Source: Pedomonas mirosovicensis (GTDB lineage Bacteria > Pseudomonadota > Alphaproteobacteria > Sphingomonadales > Sphingomonadaceae). Taken from it: a stretch of DNA of 64,000 nt. A program made the translations under genes and the position numbers. The notes under the pieces are model-generated. The model ran no database searches. It was not told the origin of the DNA and saw only the letters and a program-made list of their open reading frames with translations. Below are positions 40,548-50,237 of this stretch, piece by piece (the first letter of the stretch is position 1; the number at the start of each line of letters is the position of its first letter). The stretch is from the NCBI RefSeq assembly GCF_022569295.1, contig NZ_JAKFIA010000001.1, positions 511,001-575,000 of the forward strand, in the 5' to 3' direction.

Positions 40548-40551
<4 letters not shown>
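39898..40551 (+). CDS. trpF: Phosphoribosylanthranilate isomerase
   Basis: A 217-residue TIM barrel of tryptophan synthesis. [19 protein letters not shown] provides the catalytic cysteine, [11 protein letters not shown] is a family signature, and [17 protein letters not shown] with [14 protein letters not shown] form the phosphate sites and catalytic aspartate. Its stop overlaps the trpB start (ATGA). The trpC gene is not adjacent, as is usual in alphaproteobacteria where trpF is linked to trpBA. Confidence 0.96.
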
Positions 40552-41783
<1,232 letters not shown>

Positions 41784-41784
<1 letters not shown>

Positions 41785-42642
41785 TGGGAAGTGTTGCAGC
41801 CATGGTTGGCCCGGATCGCATTGCCGCGCGCTTCGACGCGCTTCACACCGAAAACCGGGCGGGCCTCGTCACCTTCGTGACGGCGGGCGACCCGAACCCG
41901 CAAGTCTTCACCGAAATCCTCGCCGCCCTGCCGGGGGCGGGCGCGGATATCATCGAAGTGGGCATGCCCTTCACCGACCCCATGGCCGACGGCCCCGCCA
42001 TCGAGGCGGCGGACCTGCGGGCGCTGGCGGCGGGCATGACGCTGCCTAAGGTGATCGAGGCGGTGCGGGCTTTTCGCGCAAACGACAACGACACCCCCCA
42101 TCGTGCTGATGGGCTATTTCAACCCCATCTTCGCCTACGGCACCGAGCGGTTCGTGCGCGATGCGAGGGACGCAGGCGTTGATGGCCTCATCGTTGTCGA
42201 TGTGCCGCCGGAGGAAGACGAGGAGCTGGGCGGCCCCGCGCGGGCAGCCGGGCTTCACATCATCCGCCTTGCCACGCCGACGACCGATGCTGCCCGCATG
42301 CCCGCCGTGCTGAACGGCGCTTCGGGCTTTCTCTACTACGTTTCGGTTGCCGGCATCACCGGCGGCGCAGCGGGCGAAATCCAGGCCGTGGGCGCGGCAG
42401 TCCAGCGCTTGCGGCAGGCCAGCGGCCTTCCCGTTGCCGTGGGCTTTGGCATCCGCACGCCGGAACAGGCCGCCGCCATGGCGCGGCAGGCTGACGGCGT
42501 CGTGGTCGGCTCCGCCATCGTCTCGCTCATCGGCAAGGCGGCGGAGCAGGGCGACACCAACATTGCAGAACAGGCGGCCACGCTGGTCCGGTCTCTCGCG
42601 CAAGCGGTCCGGTCGGCACGCGCCGAGGAGGAATTGGCATGA
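41784..42642 (+). pseudogene. trpA: Tryptophan synthase alpha chain, frameshifted as read
   Basis: Cleaves indole-glycerol phosphate to indole for TrpB. Repaired length is about 285 residues. LVTFVTAGDPNPQ and DIIEVGMPFTDPMADGPAIE carry the catalytic glutamate. After the break come [27 protein letters not shown] (catalytic Asp) and [18 protein letters not shown]. Six C at 42094-42099 where five are needed split the gene. trpA overlaps both trpB (TAATG) and accD (ATGA). Confidence 0.9.
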
Positions 42643-43520
42643 GCTGGATTACGCGGCTGCGCCCCAAGCTGAACAAGTTTCTGGAGCGCCGGGATACGCC
42701 CGACAACCTCTGGTACAAATGCCGGAACTGCGGGAAGATGATTTTCCGCAAGGATTTCCTGGCCGACCTCTCGGTGTGCCATAACTGCGGCTACCACGAG
42801 CGGCTGACAGCTGGCGAGCGCCTCTCCCAGGTGTTCGACGACGGCGCGTGCGAGCGCCTGCCCCTGCCGGCGGTGCCCGAGGACCCGCTGAACTTCAAGG
42901 ACCAGAAGAAGTACGTGGACCGGCTGAAGGCCGCCCGCGCCACCACCGGGCAGGACGAGGCCGTGGCCGTGGCTGTGGGCCGCATCGGCGGGCTTGAGTC
43001 CGTGGTGTTCGTGCAGGACTTCTCGTTCATGGGCGGCTCCATGGGTCTGGCCGTGGGCGAGGCGTTCCTCACCGCCGCCCGCGCCGCCATCCAGCGCCGC
43101 TGCCCGATGATCGCCTTCACCGCCGCTGGCGGCGCGCGCATGCAGGAAGGCATCCTCTCGCTCATGCAGATGCCGCGCACCACCGTGGGCATCGAGGAGC
43201 TGAAGGAAGCCCGTCTGCCCTACATCGTGGTGCTGACCGACCCGACCACCGGCGGCGTCACCGCCTCCTACGCCATGCTGGGCGATATCCAGCTGGCTGA
43301 GCCGGGCGCGCTCATCGGCTTTGCCGGCCAGCGCGTGATCGAGCAGACCATCCGAGAGAAGCTGCCCGAGGGCTTCCAGCGCTCCGAATACCTCTACGAG
43401 CACGGCATGGTGGACTCGGTGGTGCACCGCCGCGACCTGCGCTCGACGCTGGCCCGGATCATCGGCCTCCTGATGCTGCCCAAGCCGGCTGTCCGCCAAT
43501 CGGCGCTCGCCGCCTCCTGA
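42639..43520 (+). CDS. accD: Acetyl-CoA carboxylase carboxyltransferase subunit beta
   Basis: 293 residues. An N-terminal zinc ribbon ([20 protein letters not shown], then HNCG) is followed by the crotonase-like carboxyltransferase core with [20 protein letters not shown] and [18 protein letters not shown]. With AccA it transfers carboxyl from biotin to acetyl-CoA to give malonyl-CoA. Start overlaps the trpA stop (ATGA). The trpA-accD-folC order is widespread in Proteobacteria. Confidence 0.97.
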   Translation: MSWITRLRPKLNKFLERRDTPDNLWYKCRNCGKMIFRKDFLADLSVCHNCGYHERLTAGERLSQVFDDGACERLPLPAVPEDPLNFKDQKKYVDRLKAARATTGQDEAVAVAVGRIGGLESVVFVQDFSFMGGSMGLAVGEAFLTAARAAIQRRCPMIAFTAAGGARMQEGILSLMQMPRTTVGIEELKEARLPYIVVLTDPTTGGVTASYAMLGDIQLAEPGALIGFAGQRVIEQTIREKLPEGFQRSEYLYEHGMVDSVVHRRDLRSTLARIIGLLMLPKPAVRQSALAAS

Positions 43521-43532
43521 GGCACAGGCTGA

Positions 43533-44843
43533 ATGCCCAATACGGTCGTCGAGACCCTGCTGGCCGAAGCGCGGTCGCTGCACCCCAGCGAGATTGACCT
43601 CTCGCTGGAGCGGCTGCGCCGGTTGCTGGCAAAGCTCGGCGACCCGCAGGACCGGCTGCCGCCGGTCTTCCACGTGGCGGGCACCAACGGCAAGGGCTCG
43701 ACCGTTGCTTTCCTGCGCGCCTGTCTGGAAGCGGCGGGCAAGCGGGTGCACGTCTACACCTCGCCCCACCTGGTGCGGTACAACGAGCGCATCCGGCTGG
43801 CGGGCAAGCTGATCGACGACGACACGCTGGTCTCGACCCTGCGCGATGTGCTCCAGATCAACAACGGCGCGCCGATCACGGTGTTCGAAATCCTGACGGC
43901 TGCCGCCTTCCTCGCCTTCTCCCGCACGCCCGCCGATGCCTGCGTGCTGGAGGTGGGCATGGGCGGGCGGCTGGATGCCACCAACGTGGTGCGCCGGCCC
44001 GCCGCCTGCGGCATCGCCCAGCTGGGGCTGGACCATACCAGTTTCCTCGGCTCGACCATTCTCGACATCGCCGCGGAAAAGGCGGGCATCGCCAAGCAGG
44101 GGGTGCCGTTGGTGCTCTCCCGCTATCCGCGCACGGTGACGGCACGCATCGGCGAAGTGGCAGGGCTGGCGGGGGCAAAGCTGGTGCTGCGCGGGCAGGA
44201 CTGGGACGCCACCCTCTACAACGACGCCTTTCACTACAAGGACAGCCACGGCAAGCTGGACCTCACCCCGCCGCGCCTTATCGGCGCGCACCAGATCGAC
44301 AATGCCGGGCTCGCCATCGCCATGCTGCGCCATCAAAGCCAGGTCCATGTGCCCGATGCCGCCTTCCGCGCGGGGCTGGGCTGGGCGGACTGGCCGGCCC
44401 GTCTGCAGCGAATCGCCACCGGTCCGCTCTATGATCTGCTGCCCAAGGGGGCGGAGTTATGGCTGGACGGCGGGCACAACCCGCTCGCCGGGCGCATGCT
44501 GGCGGACCGCTTCCGTGGCCACAACCTCGCCGAGCGGCCGTTCTATCTGGTGGTCGGCATGCTCACCACCAAGGATGCGGCCGGTTTCCTGCGTCCCTTC
44601 GCCAGCCGGGCGACGGCGCTTTACGCCGTGCCGATCGAGGGGCACGAGCACTTCTCTCCCGTCGATCTCGCCGCCATGGCCGAGGCCATCGGCCTGCCCG
44701 GCCAGCCCGCCGACAGCGTGGCGGCAGCGCTGAAAGCCATCGCCAACGGGGCGGATCGGCAGCGCCCGCCCGTGGTGCTGGTCTGCGGCTCGCTTTATGT
44801 GGCGGGCCGGGTGCTGGAAGAGTCGGGGCTGATCCCGGCCTGA
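43533..44843 (+). CDS. folC: Bifunctional dihydrofolate/folylpolyglutamate synthase
   Basis: A 436-residue Mur-ligase-like enzyme that adds glutamate to dihydropteroate and folates. FHVAGTNGKGSTVAFLRACL is the P-loop, YTSPHLVRYNERIRL and EVGMGGRLDATNVV are family signatures, and LWLDGGHNPLAGRMLAD lies at the start of the C-terminal domain. It starts 12 bases after accD. Confidence 0.95.
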   Translation: MPNTVVETLLAEARSLHPSEIDLSLERLRRLLAKLGDPQDRLPPVFHVAGTNGKGSTVAFLRACLEAAGKRVHVYTSPHLVRYNERIRLAGKLIDDDTLVSTLRDVLQINNGAPITVFEILTAAAFLAFSRTPADACVLEVGMGGRLDATNVVRRPAACGIAQLGLDHTSFLGSTILDIAAEKAGIAKQGVPLVLSRYPRTVTARIGEVAGLAGAKLVLRGQDWDATLYNDAFHYKDSHGKLDLTPPRLIGAHQIDNAGLAIAMLRHQSQVHVPDAAFRAGLGWADWPARLQRIATGPLYDLLPKGAELWLDGGHNPLAGRMLADRFRGHNLAERPFYLVVGMLTTKDAAGFLRPFASRATALYAVPIEGHEHFSPVDLAAMAEAIGLPGQPADSVAAALKAIANGADRQRPPVVLVCGSLYVAGRVLEESGLIPA

Positions 44844-44903
44844 AACGCAGCCTTTCGCCGGGCGGGTTCGTTATGAACGATGAGAACCCCAGAGGGCGGA
44901 TGC

Positions 44904-45515
44904 ATGTTTGAATGGATGACCGGCTTGATCGAGCGCGGCGGCTACTTCGGCATTGCCGCGCTGATGTTCCTTGAGAACGTTTTTCCGCCGATCCCTTCCG
45001 AACTTATCATGCCCTCGGCGGGCTTTCAGGCCAGCCAGGGGAGCCTCAGCCTGGCCGGGGCGATTGTCGCCGGTACGGCAGGCTCGCTGCTCGGCGCGCT
45101 GTTCTGGTATCTGGCGGGCCGCTATGCCGGGGAGGAGCGGCTGAAGCGCTGGGCCGCCCGCCATGGGCGCTGGCTGACGCTGACGCCGAAGGATGTGGAC
45201 AAGGCCGACGACTGGTTCGATCGCTACAACGCCTCGGCGGTGTTTTTCGGGCGGTTGTTGCCCGCCATCCGCACGCTGATCTCGGTGCCTGCCGGGTTGT
45301 TCGAAATGAAGCCCGGCCCGTTTCTGCTCTATTCGGCCCTCGGCACGGCGATCTGGTCGGCTGCGCTGGCAACCGCGGGCTACCTCCTTGGTAACAACTA
45401 CCACGCCGTGGCAGACTACCTGAACCCTGCCACCAACGTGATTCTGGGCAGCGGGCTGCTTTACTACCTTTACCGCGTCGTCACCTGGCGGAAGGACCAG
45501 AAGCGGCCCGGCTGA
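44904..45515 (+). CDS. DedA-family membrane protein
   Basis: 203 residues with about five hydrophobic segments. LMFLENVFPPIPSELIMPSA is the DedA signature with its acidic and proline-rich entry, and FFGRLLPAIRTLISVPAGLF carries the conserved arginines. Members belong to the SNARE-associated/DedA superfamily of putative lipid scramblases needed for undecaprenyl- or phospholipid recycling. Start at 44904, seven bases after AGAGGG. Confidence 0.88.
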   Translation: MFEWMTGLIERGGYFGIAALMFLENVFPPIPSELIMPSAGFQASQGSLSLAGAIVAGTAGSLLGALFWYLAGRYAGEERLKRWAARHGRWLTLTPKDVDKADDWFDRYNASAVFFGRLLPAIRTLISVPAGLFEMKPGPFLLYSALGTAIWSAALATAGYLLGNNYHAVADYLNPATNVILGSGLLYYLYRVVTWRKDQKRPG

Positions 45516-45525
45516 TGCCGGGCCG
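45504..45525. terminator. Bidirectional hairpin between dedA and the olsB-like gene
   Basis: A perfect 9-base stem CGGCCCGGC / GCCGGGCCG around TGAT, spanning the dedA stop codon. It separates convergent genes. No T-tract. Confidence 0.5.
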
Positions 45526-45535
45526 GAGAAGGCGA

Positions 45536-46399
45536 TCAGTCAGCGTCGTTGGCGCCGACGGCGTAGCGGGTCGAGTAGCGGCGGGTGATGCGCTCGACAG
45601 GCAGCAGGATGAACACGTCCACCGTGTTGAACTGGTGGTCGACGAACGCCCCGTCGCCGATCAGGCAGCCCAGCCGCAGGTAGCCCTTCACCAGCGGGGG
45701 AAGCGCGCGCTGCGCCTCCTTGATGTCGTAGCTGCCCAGCGGCAGCCGGTCCATCGGCACATAGTGCTCCGGCAGGGCGCGCACGTGCAGCTCTTCCGGC
45801 ACCAGGTGATGGTGGTGCAGGTAGGAGAGGGCGAGCGCGTGGCTCTCCGGGTCCGTGCCGTGCAGCGAGGCGCAGCCGAACATGTAGCCGATGTTGTGGG
45901 TCTGCAAGTAGGAGGCGATGCCCCGCCACAGCAGGTTGATGGTGGCCGGGTTCCGATAGCTGGCGGCAACGCACGAGCGGCCCAGCTCGAGGAGCTGGCG
46001 GCCCTCGCCGATGCGGTTCTGGAAGGTGCGGCCCAGAAGCGGCGAGAGATCGAACTCCGCGCTGGAGTAGAAGCCGCGGTGCTGCATCGCCACCACCTGG
46101 CGCAGCAGCCGGTAGGTGCCAACCACATGCGGCTTGCCGTCCAAGCCATGGTCGATCACCAGGAGATGGTCGCAGATGCTGTCGTAATCATCGATATCGC
46201 GCCGGGCGGCGAGAATCTCGGGCGTCGGACGCGCGCCCATTTCCTCGTAGAAGATTTGATAGCGCAGCGCCTGGGCGGCCGCGATTTCCTCTTCCGAGGT
46301 GGCGAGCCGTACATCCAGTTGTCCTGCCTTGTGGATGTACGGGGAGGCAGCCAGCGTGGCCGGAGCCACCGCCGTCATGCCGAAGGCCTGGTAGGTCAT
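45536..46399 (-). CDS. OlsB-type N-acyltransferase (ornithine lipid synthesis)
   Basis: 287 residues of the GNAT-like autoinducer-synthase fold family that includes OlsB and hemolysin-annotated acyltransferases. ALRYQIFYEEMGARPTPEIL is the N-terminal signature, then VVGTYRLLRQ, LELGRSCVAASYRNPATINL and YMFGCASLHGTDPESHALAL. OlsB moves a 3-hydroxyacyl chain from ACP to ornithine. The O-acylating partner OlsA is not adjacent, so the product could also be another amino-acid lipid. Start follows AGAGG. Confidence 0.82.
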   Translation of the reverse strand: MTYQAFGMTAVAPATLAASPYIHKAGQLDVRLATSEEEIAAAQALRYQIFYEEMGARPTPEILAARRDIDDYDSICDHLLVIDHGLDGKPHVVGTYRLLRQVVAMQHRGFYSSAEFDLSPLLGRTFQNRIGEGRQLLELGRSCVAASYRNPATINLLWRGIASYLQTHNIGYMFGCASLHGTDPESHALALSYLHHHHLVPEELHVRALPEHYVPMDRLPLGSYDIKEAQRALPPLVKGYLRLGCLIGDGAFVDHQFNTVDVFILLPVERITRRYSTRYAVGANDAD

Positions 46400-46518
46400 G
46401 TAACCTCTTGCGATTGCCTTTTCGTGGCGGGACCCGCCCCCGGGACCCTCCGCACGCGAATCTAAACACGAAATGTGACAGTCGTGTCAAATCCCGCCGA
46501 AACGAAGCGTGAGCGGCG

Positions 46519-47850
46519 TCAGACGGGTTGCTGGCCGGTGTTGCTCCGCCGCCAGATCAGCCACAGCAGGAAAAGGCCCGGCACGGCGATAAGAGTGGTG
46601 AAGACATAGAACCCGACCCACCCCAGGCTTTCCGCGAGAATGCCGGAGGGGGCGGACAGCCAGGTGCGCCCCACCGCCGCCAGCGAGGAGAGCAAAGCGA
46701 ACTGGGTGGCGGTGTAGGCGACGTTCGACAACCCGGAGAGGTAGGTGACGAACACGGTGAGCCCCAGGCCACTGGAGAAATTCTCCAGCCCGATGACGAG
46801 GCCCAGCACGACCGGATCGTTGCCCGTCATGGCGAGCGCCGCGAAGCCGAGGTTAGTCACCATCATCAAGACGCCGGTGATGATGAGGGCGCGCCCCATG
46901 CCGACAAGGCTGAGAAAGGGCGCGGCCAGCGCCGTGCCGGCGATGAGCGCCCAGAAGCCCACCAGCTTGTTGGCGGCGATGTACTGCTCGTCGGTGAAGC
47001 CCAGCTCCACGATGAGCGGGCTCAGCATGACGTTCGCCATGGCATCGCCCAGCTTGTAGATGAGCACGAAGCCGAGGATGAGCAGCGCGCCGGAGACGCC
47101 GTTGCGGCGGAAGAACTCGGCGAAGGGGCCAATCACCGTATCGCTGAACCAGCGGCCGAGGCGATCGAGCGCCGGTTCGCCCGAGCGCGGCGCCTCCGCC
47201 ACCGTGCGGCTGTGCGCGGTATCTCCCGCCCACAGGGCCGCCGCCAGGCCGCAGAGCACGAGAAGGCCGGTGACGCTGTAGGCCGCCGCCCAGCCGTGCT
47301 GGGTCGCCAGCCACACGGTGCCGGCGCCAGCGAGGAGATTGCCGGTGCGGTAGCCGAACTGGTTGAGCGCCGTGCCATGCGCCAGCTGCTCGGGCGGCAG
47401 GATCTCGATGCGGTAGGCATCGATCACGATATCCTGCGTGGCGCTGAGGAAGGAGACGATGATCGCCCAGGTGGCGAAGCGGGCGAGATCATGCGCCGGG
47501 TCGCTGTGGCCCAGCTGCCAGAGCGCCCCCATCAGCATGAAGCCCACAAGGAACAGCCAGCTGCGCCGCTGGCCCAAGAGGCCATCCAGCACCGGCAGGC
47601 GCAGCCGGTCGATGAGCGGGGACCACAGGAACTTGAGGGTATAGGGCGTCGTCAGCCCCACGGCGAAGCCGATGGTCTTCTTGTCTACCCCCACCTTGCT
47701 CAGCCAATAGGTCATGGTGGCGAGCAGCAACGTGAGGGGAAAGCCGCTCGATATGCCGAGCAGAAACGCGGCCAGCGGGCGGGGGCGCAGGTAAAGCCCA
47801 AGCGCGCGGGCGGCGGCAACGGGCGAGAAGGACGCGGCACGGGATGTCAT
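46519..47850 (-). CDS. AmpG-like MFS permease
   Basis: 443 residues, about 12 membrane segments. FLLGISSGFPLTLLLATMTY, WLSKVGVDKKTIGFAVGLTT and KFLWSPLIDRLRLP match the AmpG group that imports anhydromuropeptides for peptidoglycan recycling. FLSATQDIVIDAYRIEIL is the conserved second signature. The frame is open far upstream into the neighbouring gene, but the ATG at 47850 begins the family sequence. It diverges from the Rieske oxygenase gene. Confidence 0.85.
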   Translation of the reverse strand: MTSRAASFSPVAAARALGLYLRPRPLAAFLLGISSGFPLTLLLATMTYWLSKVGVDKKTIGFAVGLTTPYTLKFLWSPLIDRLRLPVLDGLLGQRRSWLFLVGFMLMGALWQLGHSDPAHDLARFATWAIIVSFLSATQDIVIDAYRIEILPPEQLAHGTALNQFGYRTGNLLAGAGTVWLATQHGWAAAYSVTGLLVLCGLAAALWAGDTAHSRTVAEAPRSGEPALDRLGRWFSDTVIGPFAEFFRRNGVSGALLILGFVLIYKLGDAMANVMLSPLIVELGFTDEQYIAANKLVGFWALIAGTALAAPFLSLVGMGRALIITGVLMMVTNLGFAALAMTGNDPVVLGLVIGLENFSSGLGLTVFVTYLSGLSNVAYTATQFALLSSLAAVGRTWLSAPSGILAESLGWVGFYVFTTLIAVPGLFLLWLIWRRSNTGQQPV

Positions 47851-48033
47851 GGCACCGCATCCTAGCGACTCCTGGTGCGGGGGAAGAGGCCGCGGTGCGC
47901 TTCGCCGCAAAAGCGGGGGGCGCAAAAGCGGGGGCCAAATGCGGGGGGTAGCGCACGGCGGGCTTGCGGAGCGGATCGGGCGGGGCGACACTGCGGGCAC
48001 AGGGCGCTTTTCCGCTTGCAGGGGAGGCAAGGC

Positions 48034-49239
48034 ATGGCGTCTGCGTCTCATCACCGGGTGTTCCACCACCGGCCGACGGAGGGCCAGCTGGCGCTGGCGC
48101 GCAGCATCGCGCGGCAGGAGACGGAGGATGCGCCCGCGCTCGCCACGCTGGAGGCGGGCGTTTATCTCGACCCGGCCCGCTTCGCGCGGGAGGCGCAGCT
48201 GTTCCGCCGGGTGCCGGTGCCGCTCGTGCCGGCGGCGCTGCTGCCGGAGCCGGGCATGGCAGTGGTGCACGACGGCTATGGCGTGCCGCTGCTGCTGACG
48301 CGGGACAAGGCGGGGGAGGCGCGGGTGTTCCTCAATGCCTGCCGCCACCGGGGCACCCGGCTGGTGGAGGCGGAGGGCCCGGAGAAAGTCCCGCGCATCG
48401 TCTGCCCCTACCACGCCTGGACCTACGGGCTCGACGGGCGGCTCGTCGGCCTGCCGCGCCAAGAGACCTTCCTTGGCCTCGATAAGGCAAACTACGGCCT
48501 CAAGGCCCTGCCGGCGGCGGAGCGGGGCGGATTGATCTGGGCGGTGCTGAGCCCGGAGGAGGCGCGCGCGCCCGATCTCGACGGCTTCATCGGCGACGTG
48601 GCGGCGGATCTGGACGCGCTGGGGCTGGGCGAGCACCACCTTTACGCGCGGCGCACCCATGAGGTTGCCGCCAACTGGAAGCTCATCATGGATGCGTTCC
48701 TGGAGGCCTACCACGTGCAGCGGCTGCACCGGAACACCATTGCCCCCTTCTTCGCCGATGCGGTGGCGGTGACCGAGCGCATCGGCCCGCATTTCCGCAA
48801 CGCGGTGGGGCGGGTGGATCATGTGCGCGCGGGCGACGCGGAGGATTTCACCCACCTGCGCCAACTGCTCACCTTCTCCTACAGCATCCTGCCCGGCGCG
48901 GTGGTGGTGGCCAGCCCCGATTACATCAACGTCATGCTGCTCTACCCGCGCGCCGTCGATTGCACGCTGGTGGAGGACTTCATGCTCATCCCCGAGCCGC
49001 CCGCGGACGAGAAGGCGGAGGACCACTGGCGGCGCTCGTTCGAGCTGCTGGACGGCGGCGTGTTCGCGGCGGAGGACTTCCGCGCCGCCACGCTCTGCCA
49101 CCAGGGGTTGGCGGCCGGGGCCATCGACCGGGTAACGCTCGGCGGGCTGGAGCAGAACGTCGCCCGCTTCCACGAGACGCTGGAGGCGATGCTGCAAGGG
49201 GCGGCACCTGGCGGCACCGCCCCGGTGGATGGCCGTTAA
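48034..49239 (+). CDS. Rieske-type aromatic ring-hydroxylating oxygenase, alpha subunit
   Basis: 401 residues. The N-terminal Rieske [2Fe-2S] motif is CRHRG...CPYHAW (Cys103, His105, Cys124, His127). The C-terminal catalytic domain has NWKLIMDAFLEAYHVQRLHR, giving the iron-binding histidines near 227 and 232; the acidic ligand should be in the AAED segment near residue 350. No reductase, ferredoxin or beta subunit is adjacent, so it resembles stand-alone oxygenases such as those acting on betaines, carnitine or aromatic acids. Substrate unknown. Start follows GGGGAGGCAAGGC. Confidence 0.85.
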   Translation: MASASHHRVFHHRPTEGQLALARSIARQETEDAPALATLEAGVYLDPARFAREAQLFRRVPVPLVPAALLPEPGMAVVHDGYGVPLLLTRDKAGEARVFLNACRHRGTRLVEAEGPEKVPRIVCPYHAWTYGLDGRLVGLPRQETFLGLDKANYGLKALPAAERGGLIWAVLSPEEARAPDLDGFIGDVAADLDALGLGEHHLYARRTHEVAANWKLIMDAFLEAYHVQRLHRNTIAPFFADAVAVTERIGPHFRNAVGRVDHVRAGDAEDFTHLRQLLTFSYSILPGAVVVASPDYINVMLLYPRAVDCTLVEDFMLIPEPPADEKAEDHWRRSFELLDGGVFAAEDFRAATLCHQGLAAGAIDRVTLGGLEQNVARFHETLEAMLQGAAPGGTAPVDGR

Positions 49240-49241
49240 GC

Positions 49242-49841
49242 TCAGGCGCGGCGACGGCGCAGGGACAGGCCAAGCAGCCCCACGCCCGCACCCAGCAGCG
49301 GCAGGGCGGCGGGCTCGGGCACGGCGGTGAAGTTCACCTCGCTGAGGCCGACCCAGGCTCCGCCGTGGTTGTTCAGAATGTCGAGCCGCACGTAACGGGC
49401 GAGGCCGTCGAGCGCGAAGCTTTCGGCGGGGATGAGGCCGCCGGTGCCCATCGACAGGCTGCCGGCGAGGATCTGGCTGTACCCGACGCCGTCAAGCGAG
49501 ACGGAGAGCACAAAGTCCTGCGCGCCGCGCTCAAGCTCGATGTCCGAGTTGTAATTCCAAATGTTGATTCCGGTCAGCTGGTAGTCCGCGCCCAGATCGA
49601 AATCCAGCGTGGCGGAGGTTCCCTCCCACGTCAGCCACATGTTGTTGAAGTCGCCATCATGCAGGCCGGCCTCAAGGCCACTGCCGTTAATGACATTGAT
49701 CCCCCGGTAGTGGGTGGGACCCCAGATGCCCCACTCGCTGGAGGCGGTGACGCCGACGGGGGTAATCACTGTCGCCGAGGCGGCGGACGCGGCGGCAATC
49801 GCGGTTGCGACAATCACGCTGGAAACAAACATGCGAAACAT
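49242..49841 (-). CDS. PEP-CTERM sorted secreted protein with discoidin-like domain
   Basis: 199 residues: signal peptide (FVSSVIVATAIAAASAASA), then a single F5/8 type C (discoidin-like) carbohydrate-binding fold about residues 30-170 (ATLDFDLGADYQLTGINIWN, then ALDGLARYVRLDILN). It ends in a PEP-CTERM tail: VPEPAALPLL, a membrane stretch, and RRRRA. PEP-CTERM proteins are processed by exosortase and linked to exopolysaccharide. No exosortase gene is in this window, so it must be elsewhere. Start follows AAGGAGAG. Confidence 0.88.
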   Translation of the reverse strand: MFRMFVSSVIVATAIAAASAASATVITPVGVTASSEWGIWGPTHYRGINVINGSGLEAGLHDGDFNNMWLTWEGTSATLDFDLGADYQLTGINIWNYNSDIELERGAQDFVLSVSLDGVGYSQILAGSLSMGTGGLIPAESFALDGLARYVRLDILNNHGGAWVGLSEVNFTAVPEPAALPLLGAGVGLLGLSLRRRRA

Positions 49842-50237
49842 TCGGCTCTCCTTGCGCTGAAAAGGCAGGAGGGCAAAAGCAACGGTCGTGCCACAAACTA
49901 AACAATTGAAAATACGGGACAGAAATATTGCAATTGTATTACGCTGTAAGCTGCACCGACAGATGCCTAGTCTATTGCTACACTTTTGTTTCTTCTTGTG
50001 TTTTCGGTTCCTAACGCGACGAGCCGGACCGGGCGCGAGCCTCCCGAATCTACGACCATGGCGCCATTGACCGGCCCGGCCGCCGCATGGTTAAGTTTGC
50101 CTAGAACAAATGTAGAACATATGGCTTGACGGAAGGAGGCAACAATGCGGGGGTGGGCCGGGGCGAAGCGGATGAGAGGGGTGCTGATCGTCGTGCTTCT
50201 TCTGGCCGTTCGGGCCCTGTGCGCGCGGGCGGCGGGC
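49842..50237. other. AT-rich intergenic stretch
   Basis: No gene is supported. Bases 49900-49990 are AT-rich, with short inverted pieces around CAATTG, and probably hold the promoter of the PEP-CTERM gene. The rest looks like a spacer downstream of comM. Confidence 0.4.

Noticed and set aside
42336..44348. 670-codon open frame on the minus strand across trpA, accD and folC
   Set aside because: It spans three unrelated, well-identified genes on the other strand and has no domains.
47851..49197. Upstream extension of the AmpG-like frame to 892 codons
   Set aside because: The extra part is antisense to the Rieske oxygenase gene; the permease family sequence begins at the ATG at 47850.
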